From Io17-Chloro-G2 sp963663135 (GTDB lineage Bacteria > Chloroflexota > Dehalococcoidia > Lucifugimonadales > UBA3495): DNA of 64,000 nt. Position 1 is the first letter of the stretch, and each line of letters opens with the position of its first letter. The translations under genes and the position numbers were made by a program. The notes under the pieces are model-generated. The model saw nothing but the letters and a program-made list of their open reading frames with translations. It did no database searches and had not been told where the DNA came from. The DNA lies in the NCBI GenBank assembly GCA_963663135.2, contig CAXXRM010000005.1:1612001-1676000 (forward strand). The letters are read 5' to 3'. Positions 27,254 through 35,544 of the stretch are shown in pieces.

Positions 27254-27490
27254 ATACCTGTCGCCCTCAGAGAAGGCCCCTACCGTTTCTTCTTCTACTC
27301 GGGTGACCGCGACGAACCCCGGCATGTACATGTCACGCGCGATAATCGAGTAGCGAAATTCTGGCTGGACCCTGTGAGGATAGAAAGGAGCGGTGGCCTG
27401 AGGCGCTCCGAAATACGGCAGGTGCAGCGTATAATTGAGGAAAACCAAGGGGCGCTGCTGGAGGCATGGGATTTTTACTTCAATGATTGA
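27254..27490 (+). CDS. DUF4160 protein with ATA in place of a normal start codon
   Basis: The frame reads PVALREGPYRFFFYSGD, then RDEPRHVHVTRDNRVAKFW, LDPVRI and RRSEIRQVQRIIEENQ, ending AWDFYFND; this is the DUF4160 pattern over its whole ~78-residue length. The position where the family has its initiating Met is ATA (27254-27256). No ATG, GTG or TTG occurs between the upstream in-frame stop and the conserved region. The stop codon overlaps the next gene by 8 bases, as is common for DUF4160/DUF2442 pairs. Either ATA is used, the start was mutated, or the base is miscalled. Confidence 0.75.
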   Translation: MPVALREGPYRFFFYSGDRDEPRHVHVTRDNRVAKFWLDPVRIERSGGLRRSEIRQVQRIIEENQGALLEAWDFYFND

Positions 27491-27776
27491 GGCGCGGATA
27501 CCGGAAGCGGAAGTCGTGGCGGTGACTGAGGACACACTTCAGGTTGAGCTATCTGACGGGCGCACAATATCCGTGCCCCTGGCCTGGTATCCCAGGCTTG
27601 TCCACGCTGGTAAAGAAGAGCGCGATCGCTGGGAGCTAATCGGTAAAGGTCATGGAATCCACTGGCCCGACTTGGATGAAGACATCAGCGTCGAGGGGTT
27701 GATTGCCGGCCGCCCGTCGGCAGAGAGCCAACGGTCATTTAAGCGGTGGCTTGAAGCCAGGACTAACCGCCCTTAG
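27483..27776 (+). CDS. DUF2442 domain protein
   Basis: A 97-residue protein with the DUF2442 pattern: ARIPEAEVVAVTEDTLQVEL, SDGRTISVPLAWYPRL, RWELIGKGHGIHWPDLDEDIS and VEGLIAGRPSAES. The start at 27483 overlaps the DUF4160 stop by 8 bases, implying translational coupling; a TTG-started extension to 27435 would overlap more and has no support. DUF4160 and DUF2442 genes are commonly paired in mobile regions and have been suspected of being toxin-antitoxin-like; that role is not established here. Confidence 0.85.
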   Translation: MIEARIPEAEVVAVTEDTLQVELSDGRTISVPLAWYPRLVHAGKEERDRWELIGKGHGIHWPDLDEDISVEGLIAGRPSAESQRSFKRWLEARTNRP

Positions 27777-28624
27777 TGAAACAACAGGCCGCCGTTAACG
27801 TTGTAGGCCTGGCCTGTAATGAACGACGCGTCTTCGGAAGCGAAGAAGGCGACCATGTTGGCAACGTCTTCGGCCTCGGCGATTCGCCCCAGCGGAGTTC
27901 GCTCTGCGGCGTCCCGGACAATTCCGCTGCGTAGCTCTTCCAGCGGCACCCCTCGCTCTGCAGCCCGGTCTCGCTCCCAATAGCTCATCCGGTCCGTGTT
28001 GATGGGTCCTGGGCAAACCGCGTTCACAGTAATCTTGTAGGGAGCCAGGTCCAAGGCCGAAGCCTGGGTCAAACCCAACACCGCAAACTTGGAGGCGGAA
28101 TAAGCCGCCCCCATTGCGCTGGCCTGTTTGGCTGCGTTGGATGCAATGTTGACGATGCGTCCGCCCTCGCCCCGTTCCACCATCTGTTGACCCACCAGCT
28201 TGGTGCAGAGGAACACCGCCGTAGTGTTGATCGCCAGAAAGTGGTCCCACACGTCCTTGGATAACTCGGTCACGGGCGTCTTGTCCCGTCCAATAACCGC
28301 CCGGGCGTTGTTCACCAGTATATCGATGCGGCCGAAGTGGTCCTTCACCTCGTCAACCAGCCGTGCGATCTGCTGGTCTTCACCAAGATCGCAATAGACC
28401 GGAAAGCAGCGGCGCCCCAGGGCTTCAATTTCCTCGGCGACGCTCTGGATACCGCGCCACTCTACCCTCACCTCTCCCGGAGGAAGGTCGGTGGCATCCC
28501 GTTGAACGTCCGTGATTGCTATGTCCGCTCCTTGAGAGGCCAGCTTTAGCGCGGAAGCGCGCCCCACTCCCCGCATTCCTCCGGCCCCGGTAATCAGTGC
28601 AGTTTTCCCTTCAAGTCCAGGCAT
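27773..28624 (-). CDS. Short-chain dehydrogenase/reductase
   Basis: A cytosolic NAD(P)-dependent oxidoreductase of the classical SDR family, 283 residues from MPGLEGKTALITGAGG. The start at 28624 follows GGAAGGTGGTCT. The cofactor motif is TGAGGMRGVG, the structural motif LVNNA, and the active site Ser (IVNIASNAA) with YSASK. The end GQAYNVNGGLLF is typical. The Asp in ITDVQRD after beta-2 suggests NAD preference. Its stop overlaps the convergent DUF2442 stop region. Substrate unknown. Confidence 0.9.
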   Translation of the reverse strand: MPGLEGKTALITGAGGMRGVGRASALKLASQGADIAITDVQRDATDLPPGEVRVEWRGIQSVAEEIEALGRRCFPVYCDLGEDQQIARLVDEVKDHFGRIDILVNNARAVIGRDKTPVTELSKDVWDHFLAINTTAVFLCTKLVGQQMVERGEGGRIVNIASNAAKQASAMGAAYSASKFAVLGLTQASALDLAPYKITVNAVCPGPINTDRMSYWERDRAAERGVPLEELRSGIVRDAAERTPLGRIAEAEDVANMVAFFASEDASFITGQAYNVNGGLLFH

Positions 28625-28648
28625 AGACCACCTTCCATGCACATAAGG

Positions 28649-29095
28649 CTACGCAGTTGGGTCAAAGCAGACCAAGCCTTCGGCTCCAGCGGCTCGGAGG
28701 AGGGCCCTATCAGAGCAGGTGAACACCGGCGTCAACCATGCCCCCGCTCTCAGTACAAGGCACCCGGCGAACTGCAGTGCATCGTTAGCTCGAAGCGGAT
28801 GCCGATGGACCAGCAGCGCGGCGAGGTCTATCACCGGGTCACTCACTACCTGTCTGAGGAACATAGTCTCCAAGTGGCGGCTAAACTCGTGCAATATACG
28901 ATCGGTATGGCAGCTGTCCAAGTCCCCTTGGCGCTCTCGGCGCCGGACGGCGGAATGTAACTCCGTCTTGGTCGCCGCTAGGATACCGAATTGATTAAGC
29001 CGGCTGGCCCGGGTCAACTCGATCATCGGGTCGGTACCAGGCTCTTGTACGTACAACTTGACCAATGCGCTGGTGTCAAAGTAGTAAACCGCCAA
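28649..29095 (-). CDS. PIN-domain ribonuclease toxin (VapC-like)
   Basis: A 148-residue PIN protein expected to cleave RNA. Acidic residues in typical positions are Asp7 (YFDTSALVKL), a Glu in TKTELHSAV, an Asp in RANDALQFA and an Asp in CSDRALLRA. It starts with TTG at 29095, two bases after the stop of the upstream gene, so the pair is translationally coupled. The pairing and the operator upstream support a type II toxin-antitoxin operon. Confidence 0.85.
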   Translation of the reverse strand: MAVYYFDTSALVKLYVQEPGTDPMIELTRASRLNQFGILAATKTELHSAVRRRERQGDLDSCHTDRILHEFSRHLETMFLRQVVSDPVIDLAALLVHRHPLRANDALQFAGCLVLRAGAWLTPVFTCSDRALLRAAGAEGLVCFDPTA

Positions 29096-29097
29096 GT

Positions 29098-29472
29098 TCA
29101 GCGCCTATCGCGCAACACCGTCTCGGATAGCGGCTCTCCTCTGATGCTGACGGGTTGAAATTGGAATTCGGAATTGATTCCAGTCATCCCGCCCATTGCC
29201 CGATCATCAAAGAATGGGAGTCCAGTTTGGCCAGCCGGCGCGCCGGCTACGTACTCGGCTAGCAGTAATAGGGCCTGGTTTACCAGTTCAGAATCTGGGA
29301 ATTTTTCCAGACCGGGGCCAAACGCCTTAATGAATTCGGGATCTCTAAAACCGGTCACCGATGGCGTTCCGCTGGCATCCGACAATATCGGTTCCAGACG
29401 CGGCCGGAGTCTTTCAATGAGAGTGGCCCGTGCCAGGTGTAGAATCGCTGGATCGCACTTCACGGGTTTCAT
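29098..29472 (-). CDS. Probable antitoxin partner of the PIN toxin
   Basis: A 124-residue protein starting MKPVKCDPAILHLARATLIE. The start at 29472 follows TGGAGACATACT; an upstream ATG at 29508 lies inside the operator palindrome. No ribbon-helix-helix or AbrB signature is evident to me, so the assignment rests on position: immediately upstream of the toxin, coupled to it and behind a palindromic operator. Confidence 0.6.
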   Translation of the reverse strand: MKPVKCDPAILHLARATLIERLRPRLEPILSDASGTPSVTGFRDPEFIKAFGPGLEKFPDSELVNQALLLLAEYVAGAPAGQTGLPFFDDRAMGGMTGINSEFQFQPVSIRGEPLSETVLRDRR

Positions 29473-29490
29473 AGTATGTCTCCATTTAGC

Positions 29491-29517
29491 TGGTAACATA
29501 GTTACCAAGTTACCATA
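29491..29517. promoter_or_regulatory. Palindromic operator of the toxin-antitoxin operon
   Basis: TGGTAAC-ATA-GTTACCA is a perfect 7-bp inverted repeat at 29491-29507, followed by an extra half site AGTTACCA at 29509-29516. It lies 19 bases before the antitoxin start, the usual place for autoregulation. Confidence 0.65.
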
Positions 29518-29578
29518 CTAAAAGAACTGAGTCTATGCAACCTTCTGTTTCCCTCTGGAATATTTGGAATGGAAACCC

Positions 29579-30535
29579 TTAAGCCTCGCCCTGCTGGTAC
29601 CACTTCTCGATTTCAATAAACGCCCTAGCCAATTTCCGGCGGGAAGCCTCGGCTGACTCCGGCGTCCAATCAAAGAACCCCTTACCCGACTTGGCTCCCA
29701 GATGCCCCTTGTCCACCATCTCCTGGACCAACTTCAGAATGTCCTGGGAGGAGTCCAGGTCCGGCAAAACGTGAGGGTAAGCAGCGAGGGCTAGGTCCCA
29801 GCCGGCCGCTATTTCCACCATCTCGAATATCCCGGCCACCACCCAGCGGCGCGAATGACCCATTTTCAACACCGTGTCAATGTCCTCCGGGCTGGCGATG
29901 CCCCGCTGGACCATGCAAAGAGCCTCCCTAAGCAGGGCTGCCAACAATCGGTTGGCGATGAACCCGGGCACTTCTTTCTGCACCAAGACCGGGCTCTTCC
30001 CAACCTTCAATAACACCTGATAGACGGTGTCCACCGCCTCGTCGGAGGTCTGTTCGCTGCGGACAATCTCCACCAGCGGGGACAGATAGGAAGGCCCCGT
30101 GTAGTGGGCCACCAACACGAGCTCGGGCCGCTGGGTGGCTTGGGCCAGATAGCTGGGGATAATAGTGGAGGTGCTGCTGGTAAGAATGGCGCCGCCAGGG
30201 CAGAACCGGTCAAGGTCGCTGAAAATCTGTCGTTTCAGGTCAAGGTTTTCGTAGACCGCTTCGAACACGATGTCGGCGTCCCGCGCCGCCTCCTCCAAAG
30301 ACGTGGTGACAGAAATCCTTGGCACCGCCCCGGCGGCTTTCTCCGGGTCCACGAACCCCAAGTCGACCAGCCGGTCCAGGTCTGCCTGGATGGCATCCAT
30401 GCCTTTTTGGAGACTCGCTTCCGTCGTGGAATTCAGTTGCACCTGATACCCGGCCAGCCCCAAACCCACCGCGATCCCATGTCCAATCTCACCGGCTCCG
30501 ATGACCGCCGTATTCTTTACTTCTTCAACGTTCAC
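29579..30535 (-). CDS. 3-hydroxyacyl-CoA dehydrogenase family protein (NAD)
   Basis: Oxidises 3-hydroxyacyl-CoA, such as (S)-3-hydroxybutyryl-CoA, to the 3-oxoacyl-CoA. The 318 residues comprise an N-terminal Rossmann domain (AVIGAGEIGHGIAVGLGLAG) and a C-terminal dimerisation domain (GFIANRLLAALLREALCMV). The catalytic His lies in VLVAHYTGPSYLSPLVEIV, with TSSTSTI just before. The family's usual HFFNP is varied to HYTGP, so substrate range may differ. It is divergent from the beta-propeller/mutase genes, whose proposed product it could oxidise. Confidence 0.88.
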   Translation of the reverse strand: MNVEEVKNTAVIGAGEIGHGIAVGLGLAGYQVQLNSTTEASLQKGMDAIQADLDRLVDLGFVDPEKAAGAVPRISVTTSLEEAARDADIVFEAVYENLDLKRQIFSDLDRFCPGGAILTSSTSTIIPSYLAQATQRPELVLVAHYTGPSYLSPLVEIVRSEQTSDEAVDTVYQVLLKVGKSPVLVQKEVPGFIANRLLAALLREALCMVQRGIASPEDIDTVLKMGHSRRWVVAGIFEMVEIAAGWDLALAAYPHVLPDLDSSQDILKLVQEMVDKGHLGAKSGKGFFDWTPESAEASRRKLARAFIEIEKWYQQGEA

Positions 30536-30764
30536 AATTGCTCCTTGGCCTCCATTGCGTTGGAATTCTAACCCAAGGCACTATCGACCACAATCGGGGC
30601 GGCCACCCCGACAACCACCCCGGCCCTTGGGCTCGCCCCTTGTGGTAGTATGGTTCCTGTTGGGCCTCGGTTGGCAGATCTGGCGTTTTCCTCCTCACGG
30701 CCCGGCATCGGTGACCGGCTGGGACGGCCGACAGAAGCGCCAACATTCACGGGAGGATACTGAA

Positions 30765-31646
30765 ATGACAACCGTAGGAACGGGCAAGTTCACCTACACC
30801 TTGATTCAAGACTGGGCCAAGCTCCCTCCGGGTCAAGAATTCGGCACCGTCAGCGCTATCGCCACCGACTCCCAGGACCGGGTGTACGCCTTCCAGAGAG
30901 CCGAGCCGCCGGTGGTGATTTTCGATCGCGAGGGCAACTATCTCAGTTCCTGGGGCAACGGGAACTTTGTGAGTCCCCACGGCCTGTTTATCAAAGACGA
31001 CATCGTGTACGTCACCGACCGGGAGGGTTCCACCGCTATGCGGTACACCCTGGACGGCAGGCCGTTGCAGATCATCGGCGAACACGGCGTGTACTCGGAC
31101 ACGGGCTGCGAGGAGATCGGAGCCGTATGCCCTCGTTCCGCCGGCCCGTTCAACTTCATCACCGAGATGGTTCCGCACCCTTCGGGCGACCTATACATTT
31201 CCGACGGCTACCGCAACGCCCGGGTCCACCGCTTCAGCAAGGACGGGACCCTGGTGTCTTCCTGGGGTGAGCCCGGCAAAGGCGGCCCCAACGAGTTTCA
31301 CCTCCCGCACAGCCTGATTGTGGGCCAGGACGGGCGAATTTACCTGTGCGACCGGGAAAACAGCCGCATCCAGATTTTCTCCGCCGAGGGAGAATACATC
31401 ACCATGTGGACCGACATGCAGCGCCCCTTGGATATCTCCCAAGACACCGAAGGCAATTTCGTCATCAGCGAGCGCGTAGGTATCGACGGTGGGCCGGCCC
31501 AGATGAGCGTATTGGATGGCGAAGGCAACGTTTTGGCCCGTTGGCATTCCCGTTCGGCACACGGCTCCTGGGTTGACGCCCACGGTGACATTTACCTGGC
31601 GTTAACCGCCGAAAAGAGCATCGACAAATACGTTCGCCAAGGATAG
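30765..31646 (+). CDS. NHL-repeat beta-propeller protein
   Basis: A 293-residue protein starting at MTTVGTGKFTY after the strong RBS GGAGGATACTGAA; the frame is open further upstream to 30501, but that part overlaps the divergent gene. Repeated blade segments such as RVYAFQRAEPPVVIFDREGN, GNFVSPHGLFIKDD, GDLYISDGYRNARVHRF and RIYLCDRENSRIQIF are NHL repeats, probably six blades. Similar proteins are annotated near peptidyl-hydroxyglycine lyases. No signal peptide. It lies 11 bases upstream of the mutase gene, so it is likely in one operon with it. Confidence 0.8.
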   Translation: MTTVGTGKFTYTLIQDWAKLPPGQEFGTVSAIATDSQDRVYAFQRAEPPVVIFDREGNYLSSWGNGNFVSPHGLFIKDDIVYVTDREGSTAMRYTLDGRPLQIIGEHGVYSDTGCEEIGAVCPRSAGPFNFITEMVPHPSGDLYISDGYRNARVHRFSKDGTLVSSWGEPGKGGPNEFHLPHSLIVGQDGRIYLCDRENSRIQIFSAEGEYITMWTDMQRPLDISQDTEGNFVISERVGIDGGPAQMSVLDGEGNVLARWHSRSAHGSWVDAHGDIYLALTAEKSIDKYVRQG

Positions 31647-31657
31647 ACGGGCGCTGA

Positions 31658-33286
31658 ATGCAAGATAATACCCACCGTAAATCATTCCAAACTCTTTCCG
31701 GCATTGACCTAAACAACGTCTATGGTCAAAAGGACCTGGAGGGAATTGACCCCGCGAACGGCTTGGGTTCGCCGGGGGAATATCCATTTACTCGCGGCGC
31801 CTACCCGTCCATGTACCGGGAACGGCTTTGGACTCGCCGGCAGATTGCGGGATTCGGCACGGCTGAGGCAACCAACCAGCGGTACCAGTTCCTGTTGAGC
31901 CGCGGCCAGACCGGCCTAAGCACCGATTTTGACCACCCAACTCTTACCGGCCTAGACTCCGACCACGAGTTAGCTGACGGCGAGGTGGGGCGGCTTGGCG
32001 TCGCCGTGGACACCTTGGGGGACATGCACGACCTATTCCAGGGCATCAAACTGGACGATGTCAGCGTTTCCATGACCATCAACCACCCAGCCATCGTGAT
32101 GCTGTGCATGTTCCTGGCGGTGGTCCGGAATAAGGGTCTAGCCTGGCCGGCCCTTCGGGGCACGGTGCAGAACGATTCTTTGAAAGAGTTTTACGGCCAA
32201 AAAACCTTCGCTCTCCCTCCGGAGCCCGCGCTAAAACTCACCACCGACATCTTGGAATTCTGCACCCGGCATGTGCCCAACTGGTACACCGTTTCGATCT
32301 CCGGCTACCACACCAGGGAGAGCGGATCCGACGCCATCCAGGAGTTGGCGTTCACCATGGCACAAGGCATGGCCTACGTGGAATCGGCGCTTGCGCGGGG
32401 CCTCCCCGTGGACAGTTTCGCCCCCCGCCTATCATTCTTCTTCGGTTGCCACAACGACTTGTTCGAAGAGGTTGCAAAATTCCGGGCGGCCCGGCGCATG
32501 TGGGCCAGGACCATGAAAGAACGCTACCACGCCCAGGACCCAAACTCTATGCGGCTACGGTTCCACACCCAGACCCTGGGCTCCACGCTTTATCGCCAGG
32601 ACCCACAGAACAACATCGTGCGCGGAGCTCTGCAGGGGTTGGCCGCAGTCCTGGGAGGAACCCAGTCCCTGCACATCAGCGGGTATGACGAAGCGTACGA
32701 CATTCCATCCGAAGATGCGATGCGCATGTCACTGGCAACCCAGTTGATCCTGGCCCATGAAAGCGGTGTGACCAACACCGTGGACCCCTTGGGAGGTTCC
32801 CCATTCCTGGAGACCCTGACCAACCAGGTAGAAGAACAGGCCTGGGACTATATCCGAAAAATCGATGACATGGGCGGCGGTTCGATGCGCCAGGGCATGC
32901 TTGACGCCATTAACACAGGCTACATCGAACAGGAGATTGCCCGGGCCTCCTACCAGTACCAACGCCGGTTGGAGGAAGGAAGCCGATCCATCATCGGCGT
33001 CAACGCCTACCAGTCCCAACCTGGAAGCGGCGAAAACACTCTGGAGGTCTTTGAGTTCGACGAGGCTGAAGAGGCGCGCCAGTTGGAACGGCTGGCATCG
33101 GCCCGCTCTTCCCGGAGCAACACCGAAGTGGCCAAAGGTCTCCAGGCCCTAAGCCGCGGGGCCAACAACGACGAGAACCTTATGCCCTTGGTGTTAAGCG
33201 CGGTGGAGGCTGGCGCCTCAGAAGGAGAGGTAATGGACGTGTTTCGGGATATTTACGGCGAGTTCATCGACCCGGGCGTTTTCTGA
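31658..33286 (+). CDS. B12-dependent acyl-CoA mutase large subunit, 2-hydroxyisobutyryl-CoA mutase type
   Basis: A TIM-barrel mutase subunit of 542 residues without the fused B12 domain, which is a separate gene at 33315. The radical-site His218 is in ISGYHTRESG. Residues that set substrate choice are Ile63 (in RRQIAGFGTAE), Asp90 (in GLSTDFDHPT) and Gln181 (in FYGQKTF). Methylmalonyl-CoA mutase has Tyr and Arg at the first and third sites. 2-Hydroxyisobutyryl-CoA mutase has Ile90, Asp117 and Gln208, with the same 27- and 118-residue spacings as here. The predicted reaction links 2-hydroxyisobutyryl-CoA and (S)-3-hydroxybutyryl-CoA. The subunit family is certain; the specificity is inference. 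Confidence 0.88.
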   Translation: MQDNTHRKSFQTLSGIDLNNVYGQKDLEGIDPANGLGSPGEYPFTRGAYPSMYRERLWTRRQIAGFGTAEATNQRYQFLLSRGQTGLSTDFDHPTLTGLDSDHELADGEVGRLGVAVDTLGDMHDLFQGIKLDDVSVSMTINHPAIVMLCMFLAVVRNKGLAWPALRGTVQNDSLKEFYGQKTFALPPEPALKLTTDILEFCTRHVPNWYTVSISGYHTRESGSDAIQELAFTMAQGMAYVESALARGLPVDSFAPRLSFFFGCHNDLFEEVAKFRAARRMWARTMKERYHAQDPNSMRLRFHTQTLGSTLYRQDPQNNIVRGALQGLAAVLGGTQSLHISGYDEAYDIPSEDAMRMSLATQLILAHESGVTNTVDPLGGSPFLETLTNQVEEQAWDYIRKIDDMGGGSMRQGMLDAINTGYIEQEIARASYQYQRRLEEGSRSIIGVNAYQSQPGSGENTLEVFEFDEAEEARQLERLASARSSRSNTEVAKGLQALSRGANNDENLMPLVLSAVEAGASEGEVMDVFRDIYGEFIDPGVF

Positions 33287-33314
33287 TCCCACAGCATCTT
33301 TTGACTATCGATTT

Positions 33315-33743
33315 ATGACCAGCAATGGGCAAGGAACCCAAATCAAGGTCGTACTGGCCAAGCTGGGTCTGGACGGCCACGACCGGGGCGTAAAAATAGT
33401 AGCGCGGGCCTTCCGAGACGCCGGTATGGAAGTGGTCTACATAGGTATGCGGGTCACCCCGGAGCAGGTTGCCCAGACCGCGCTGCAGGAAGACGCCGAC
33501 GCCGTGGGCATCAGCGTTCTTTCCGGCGCTCACATGCGGCTAATGCCCAACCTCACCCGCGCCTTGGAAGACCGGGAATTATTGGGCAACGTGTTGCTAT
33601 TGGTCGGCGGCACCATCCCCCAAAAAGACGTTGAGCCCCTCCAAGCCCTCGGTGTCGACGGAGTGTTCCCCGTGGGAACATTCACCCAAGAACTGGTAGA
33701 CTTCATAAAGAACAACGTCCACAAGACTAAAAACGCTCCCTAA
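33315..33743 (+). CDS. Cobalamin-binding small subunit of the acyl-CoA mutase
   Basis: A 142-residue B12-binding domain. The DxHxxG motif is LGLDGHDRG, with the His replacing the lower axial ligand of cobalamin; SVLSGAHM and VLLLVGGTIP complete the SxL and GG signature. It follows the large subunit by 28 bases, as in the two-subunit mutases (isobutyryl- and 2-hydroxyisobutyryl-CoA mutases). The usual GTPase chaperone gene is not nearby. Confidence 0.92.
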   Translation: MTSNGQGTQIKVVLAKLGLDGHDRGVKIVARAFRDAGMEVVYIGMRVTPEQVAQTALQEDADAVGISVLSGAHMRLMPNLTRALEDRELLGNVLLLVGGTIPQKDVEPLQALGVDGVFPVGTFTQELVDFIKNNVHKTKNAP

Positions 33744-33949
33744 CCGGAGCAGGCGGCCCGTAGTCACTCGCCAGCTCCCACGCCACCGGAATTCCTCATC
33801 TCACCCCGTCACTTCCGCGAAAGCGTAGATGGACTCGTGGGAGTTGACTGGCCGGCAGACAGGGCCGGTCGGCGACACCCTGCTCCGACGACCAGCCCTG
33901 ATCACCTCCCACCTGAGGTTGGGCCGTTATCCTACCGACCGGCTATCGG

Positions 33950-34288
33950 CTATTGGTCCAGGTGTACTGTGGCGGTCACACGGGGGACGTCGCCAACTAC
34001 GCGGGTTGTGTGGCCGTGGCCGGTGAGGTCTTCCGCCAGGTTGACGTCTCCCGCTCCCAGTCGATGCACCGTACCGTCCGCCAGCCCGATCTCGGCCTCT
34101 CCGGAAAGCGTTATTATGTACTGGCGCCGCGGCGCTATGTGCCAATCGCTGAAAGAACCAGGAGGGGACGCCCGAAACACAATCCCCTTGGCATTGTGAA
34201 GCGTGGTCCAGTCCGGGTGATTAGTCGGGTCGATCTCTTCAATGTGGGATTCGCCATCGTCGCCGGAATATAATCTAATGGAGCCCAT
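33950..34288 (-). CDS. Cupin-domain protein
   Basis: A 112-residue single-domain cupin starting MGSIRLYSGDDGES, preceded by AGGAGGAAAT. The cupin core is seen as FRASPPGSFSDWHIAPRRQYIITLSGEAEIG followed by HRLGAGDVNLAEDLTGHGH. The few His residues resemble a cupin metal site, but the first motif lacks the usual HxH. Substrate unknown. Confidence 0.8.
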   Translation of the reverse strand: MGSIRLYSGDDGESHIEEIDPTNHPDWTTLHNAKGIVFRASPPGSFSDWHIAPRRQYIITLSGEAEIGLADGTVHRLGAGDVNLAEDLTGHGHTTRVVGDVPRVTATVHLDQ

Positions 34289-34421
34289 ATTTCCTCCTAA
34301 CTGTGTGCCGCATCTTGGAACGCCAGATTGAATATTACCCCAATTCCGGGTTTGAAACCTCATTCTGTCTTGGCCCAAACGCAGCAGACGACCAAAGCAA
34401 TCAAATTTTTCGCGATCCGAT

Positions 34422-35387
34422 GTGGGGCAACCCGAGAATAGAATGAATATGCCAGACATACCCAGAAGAGTCCTGGGACGGACCGGATTGAGTGTTACGA
34501 CTCTGGGTTTCGGCGCGTTGGAGTTGCGGGGGATGGTCGCCGGCGTGGGACGTCCGCTGTCGCCCGGTCAGCCCGAGGCGATCCTGGACGCAGCCCTGAA
34601 TGCCGGGATCAACTACATCGACGTTGCCGTTGATTACGGGGAGGCCGAGACCCACATCGGCAGGTGCATTTCCAGCCGCCGTCACGAGTTTATCCTAGCC
34701 ACCAAGTGCGGCTGTCCCCTGAATGTTACTGGGTTTTCGCCCGACGAGCGCACGCGTTTCGGTGTCCCCCTACCACGCCTCCACGACTACAGCCGCGAAA
34801 ACATCATGAACGCCTGCGACCAGAGTCTGCGGCGCATGAAGACCGACTTCTTGGATATTGTCCAGTTCCATTTTAGCCCGGCCAGGGAAGTCCTGGAGCA
34901 GGAGGGGGCTGTCCAGACCCTTCAGGACCTCAAGCAGCAGGGCAAGATTCGCTTTCTCGGCTGTTCTTCTATCCTCCCCAATATCCTCGACCACATCGAA
35001 ATGGATGTTTTCGACGTGTTGCAGGTCCCTTATTCAATCCTGCAACCGGAGCACGAAACGGCGATTGCCTCCGCCGCCGGGGCCGGGCTGGGGATTGTAA
35101 TCCGCGGCGGGGTGGCCAGGGGTTCGCCCGGTGAGGGTCAGGGGACCGCCCCGGTCTGGACACTGTGGGACCGAGCGAGACTAGACGAGCTATCGCAAGC
35201 CATTTCGCCCACCGAGTTCATGCTCCGCGCCACCATCGCCAACCCAAACGCACACACCACCATCGTGGGCTCTCTCCAACCGGCGCACCTCCAGGAAAAC
35301 GTTGCCGCCGTGCTGAAAGGCCCGCTCCCCGCTCCGGTCTTGGAAGAAGCCGAAAGGCGTCTAGCCGCCGCCCGGTCCACCGAATAG
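34422..35387 (+). CDS. Aldo/keto reductase family protein
   Basis: An NADPH-dependent TIM-barrel oxidoreductase of about 310-321 residues. Typical segments are RVLGRTGLSVTTLGFGALEL, ALNAGINYIDVAVDYGEAE (catalytic Asp and Tyr), FILATKCG (Lys) and DFLDIVQFHF (His). TIVGSLQPAHLQENV is the cofactor end. The start is uncertain among ATGs at 34422, 34443 and 34449; the last two fit the family better. It is divergent from the cupin gene. Confidence 0.87.
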   Translation: MGQPENRMNMPDIPRRVLGRTGLSVTTLGFGALELRGMVAGVGRPLSPGQPEAILDAALNAGINYIDVAVDYGEAETHIGRCISSRRHEFILATKCGCPLNVTGFSPDERTRFGVPLPRLHDYSRENIMNACDQSLRRMKTDFLDIVQFHFSPAREVLEQEGAVQTLQDLKQQGKIRFLGCSSILPNILDHIEMDVFDVLQVPYSILQPEHETAIASAAGAGLGIVIRGGVARGSPGEGQGTAPVWTLWDRARLDELSQAISPTEFMLRATIANPNAHTTIVGSLQPAHLQENVAAVLKGPLPAPVLEEAERRLAAARSTE

Positions 35388-35544
35388 CCCGCGGTTTGGC
35401 GAGGAGATACCTTTTCCTATAGGTTAACACCCAGATGCAAGTTAGAGTGCTTCTGTTTTGGGAGCCCCTGAATCTTTACCGGTAAGTTGTAGAATTGCAT
35501 CGGATTGCCGCCTGCTGAGAGCTAGGCTGAGACAAAACCTGCCT

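Noticed and set aside
30501..30764. N-terminal extension of the NHL protein
   Set aside because: Overlaps the start of the divergent dehydrogenase, and a strong RBS sits directly before 30765.
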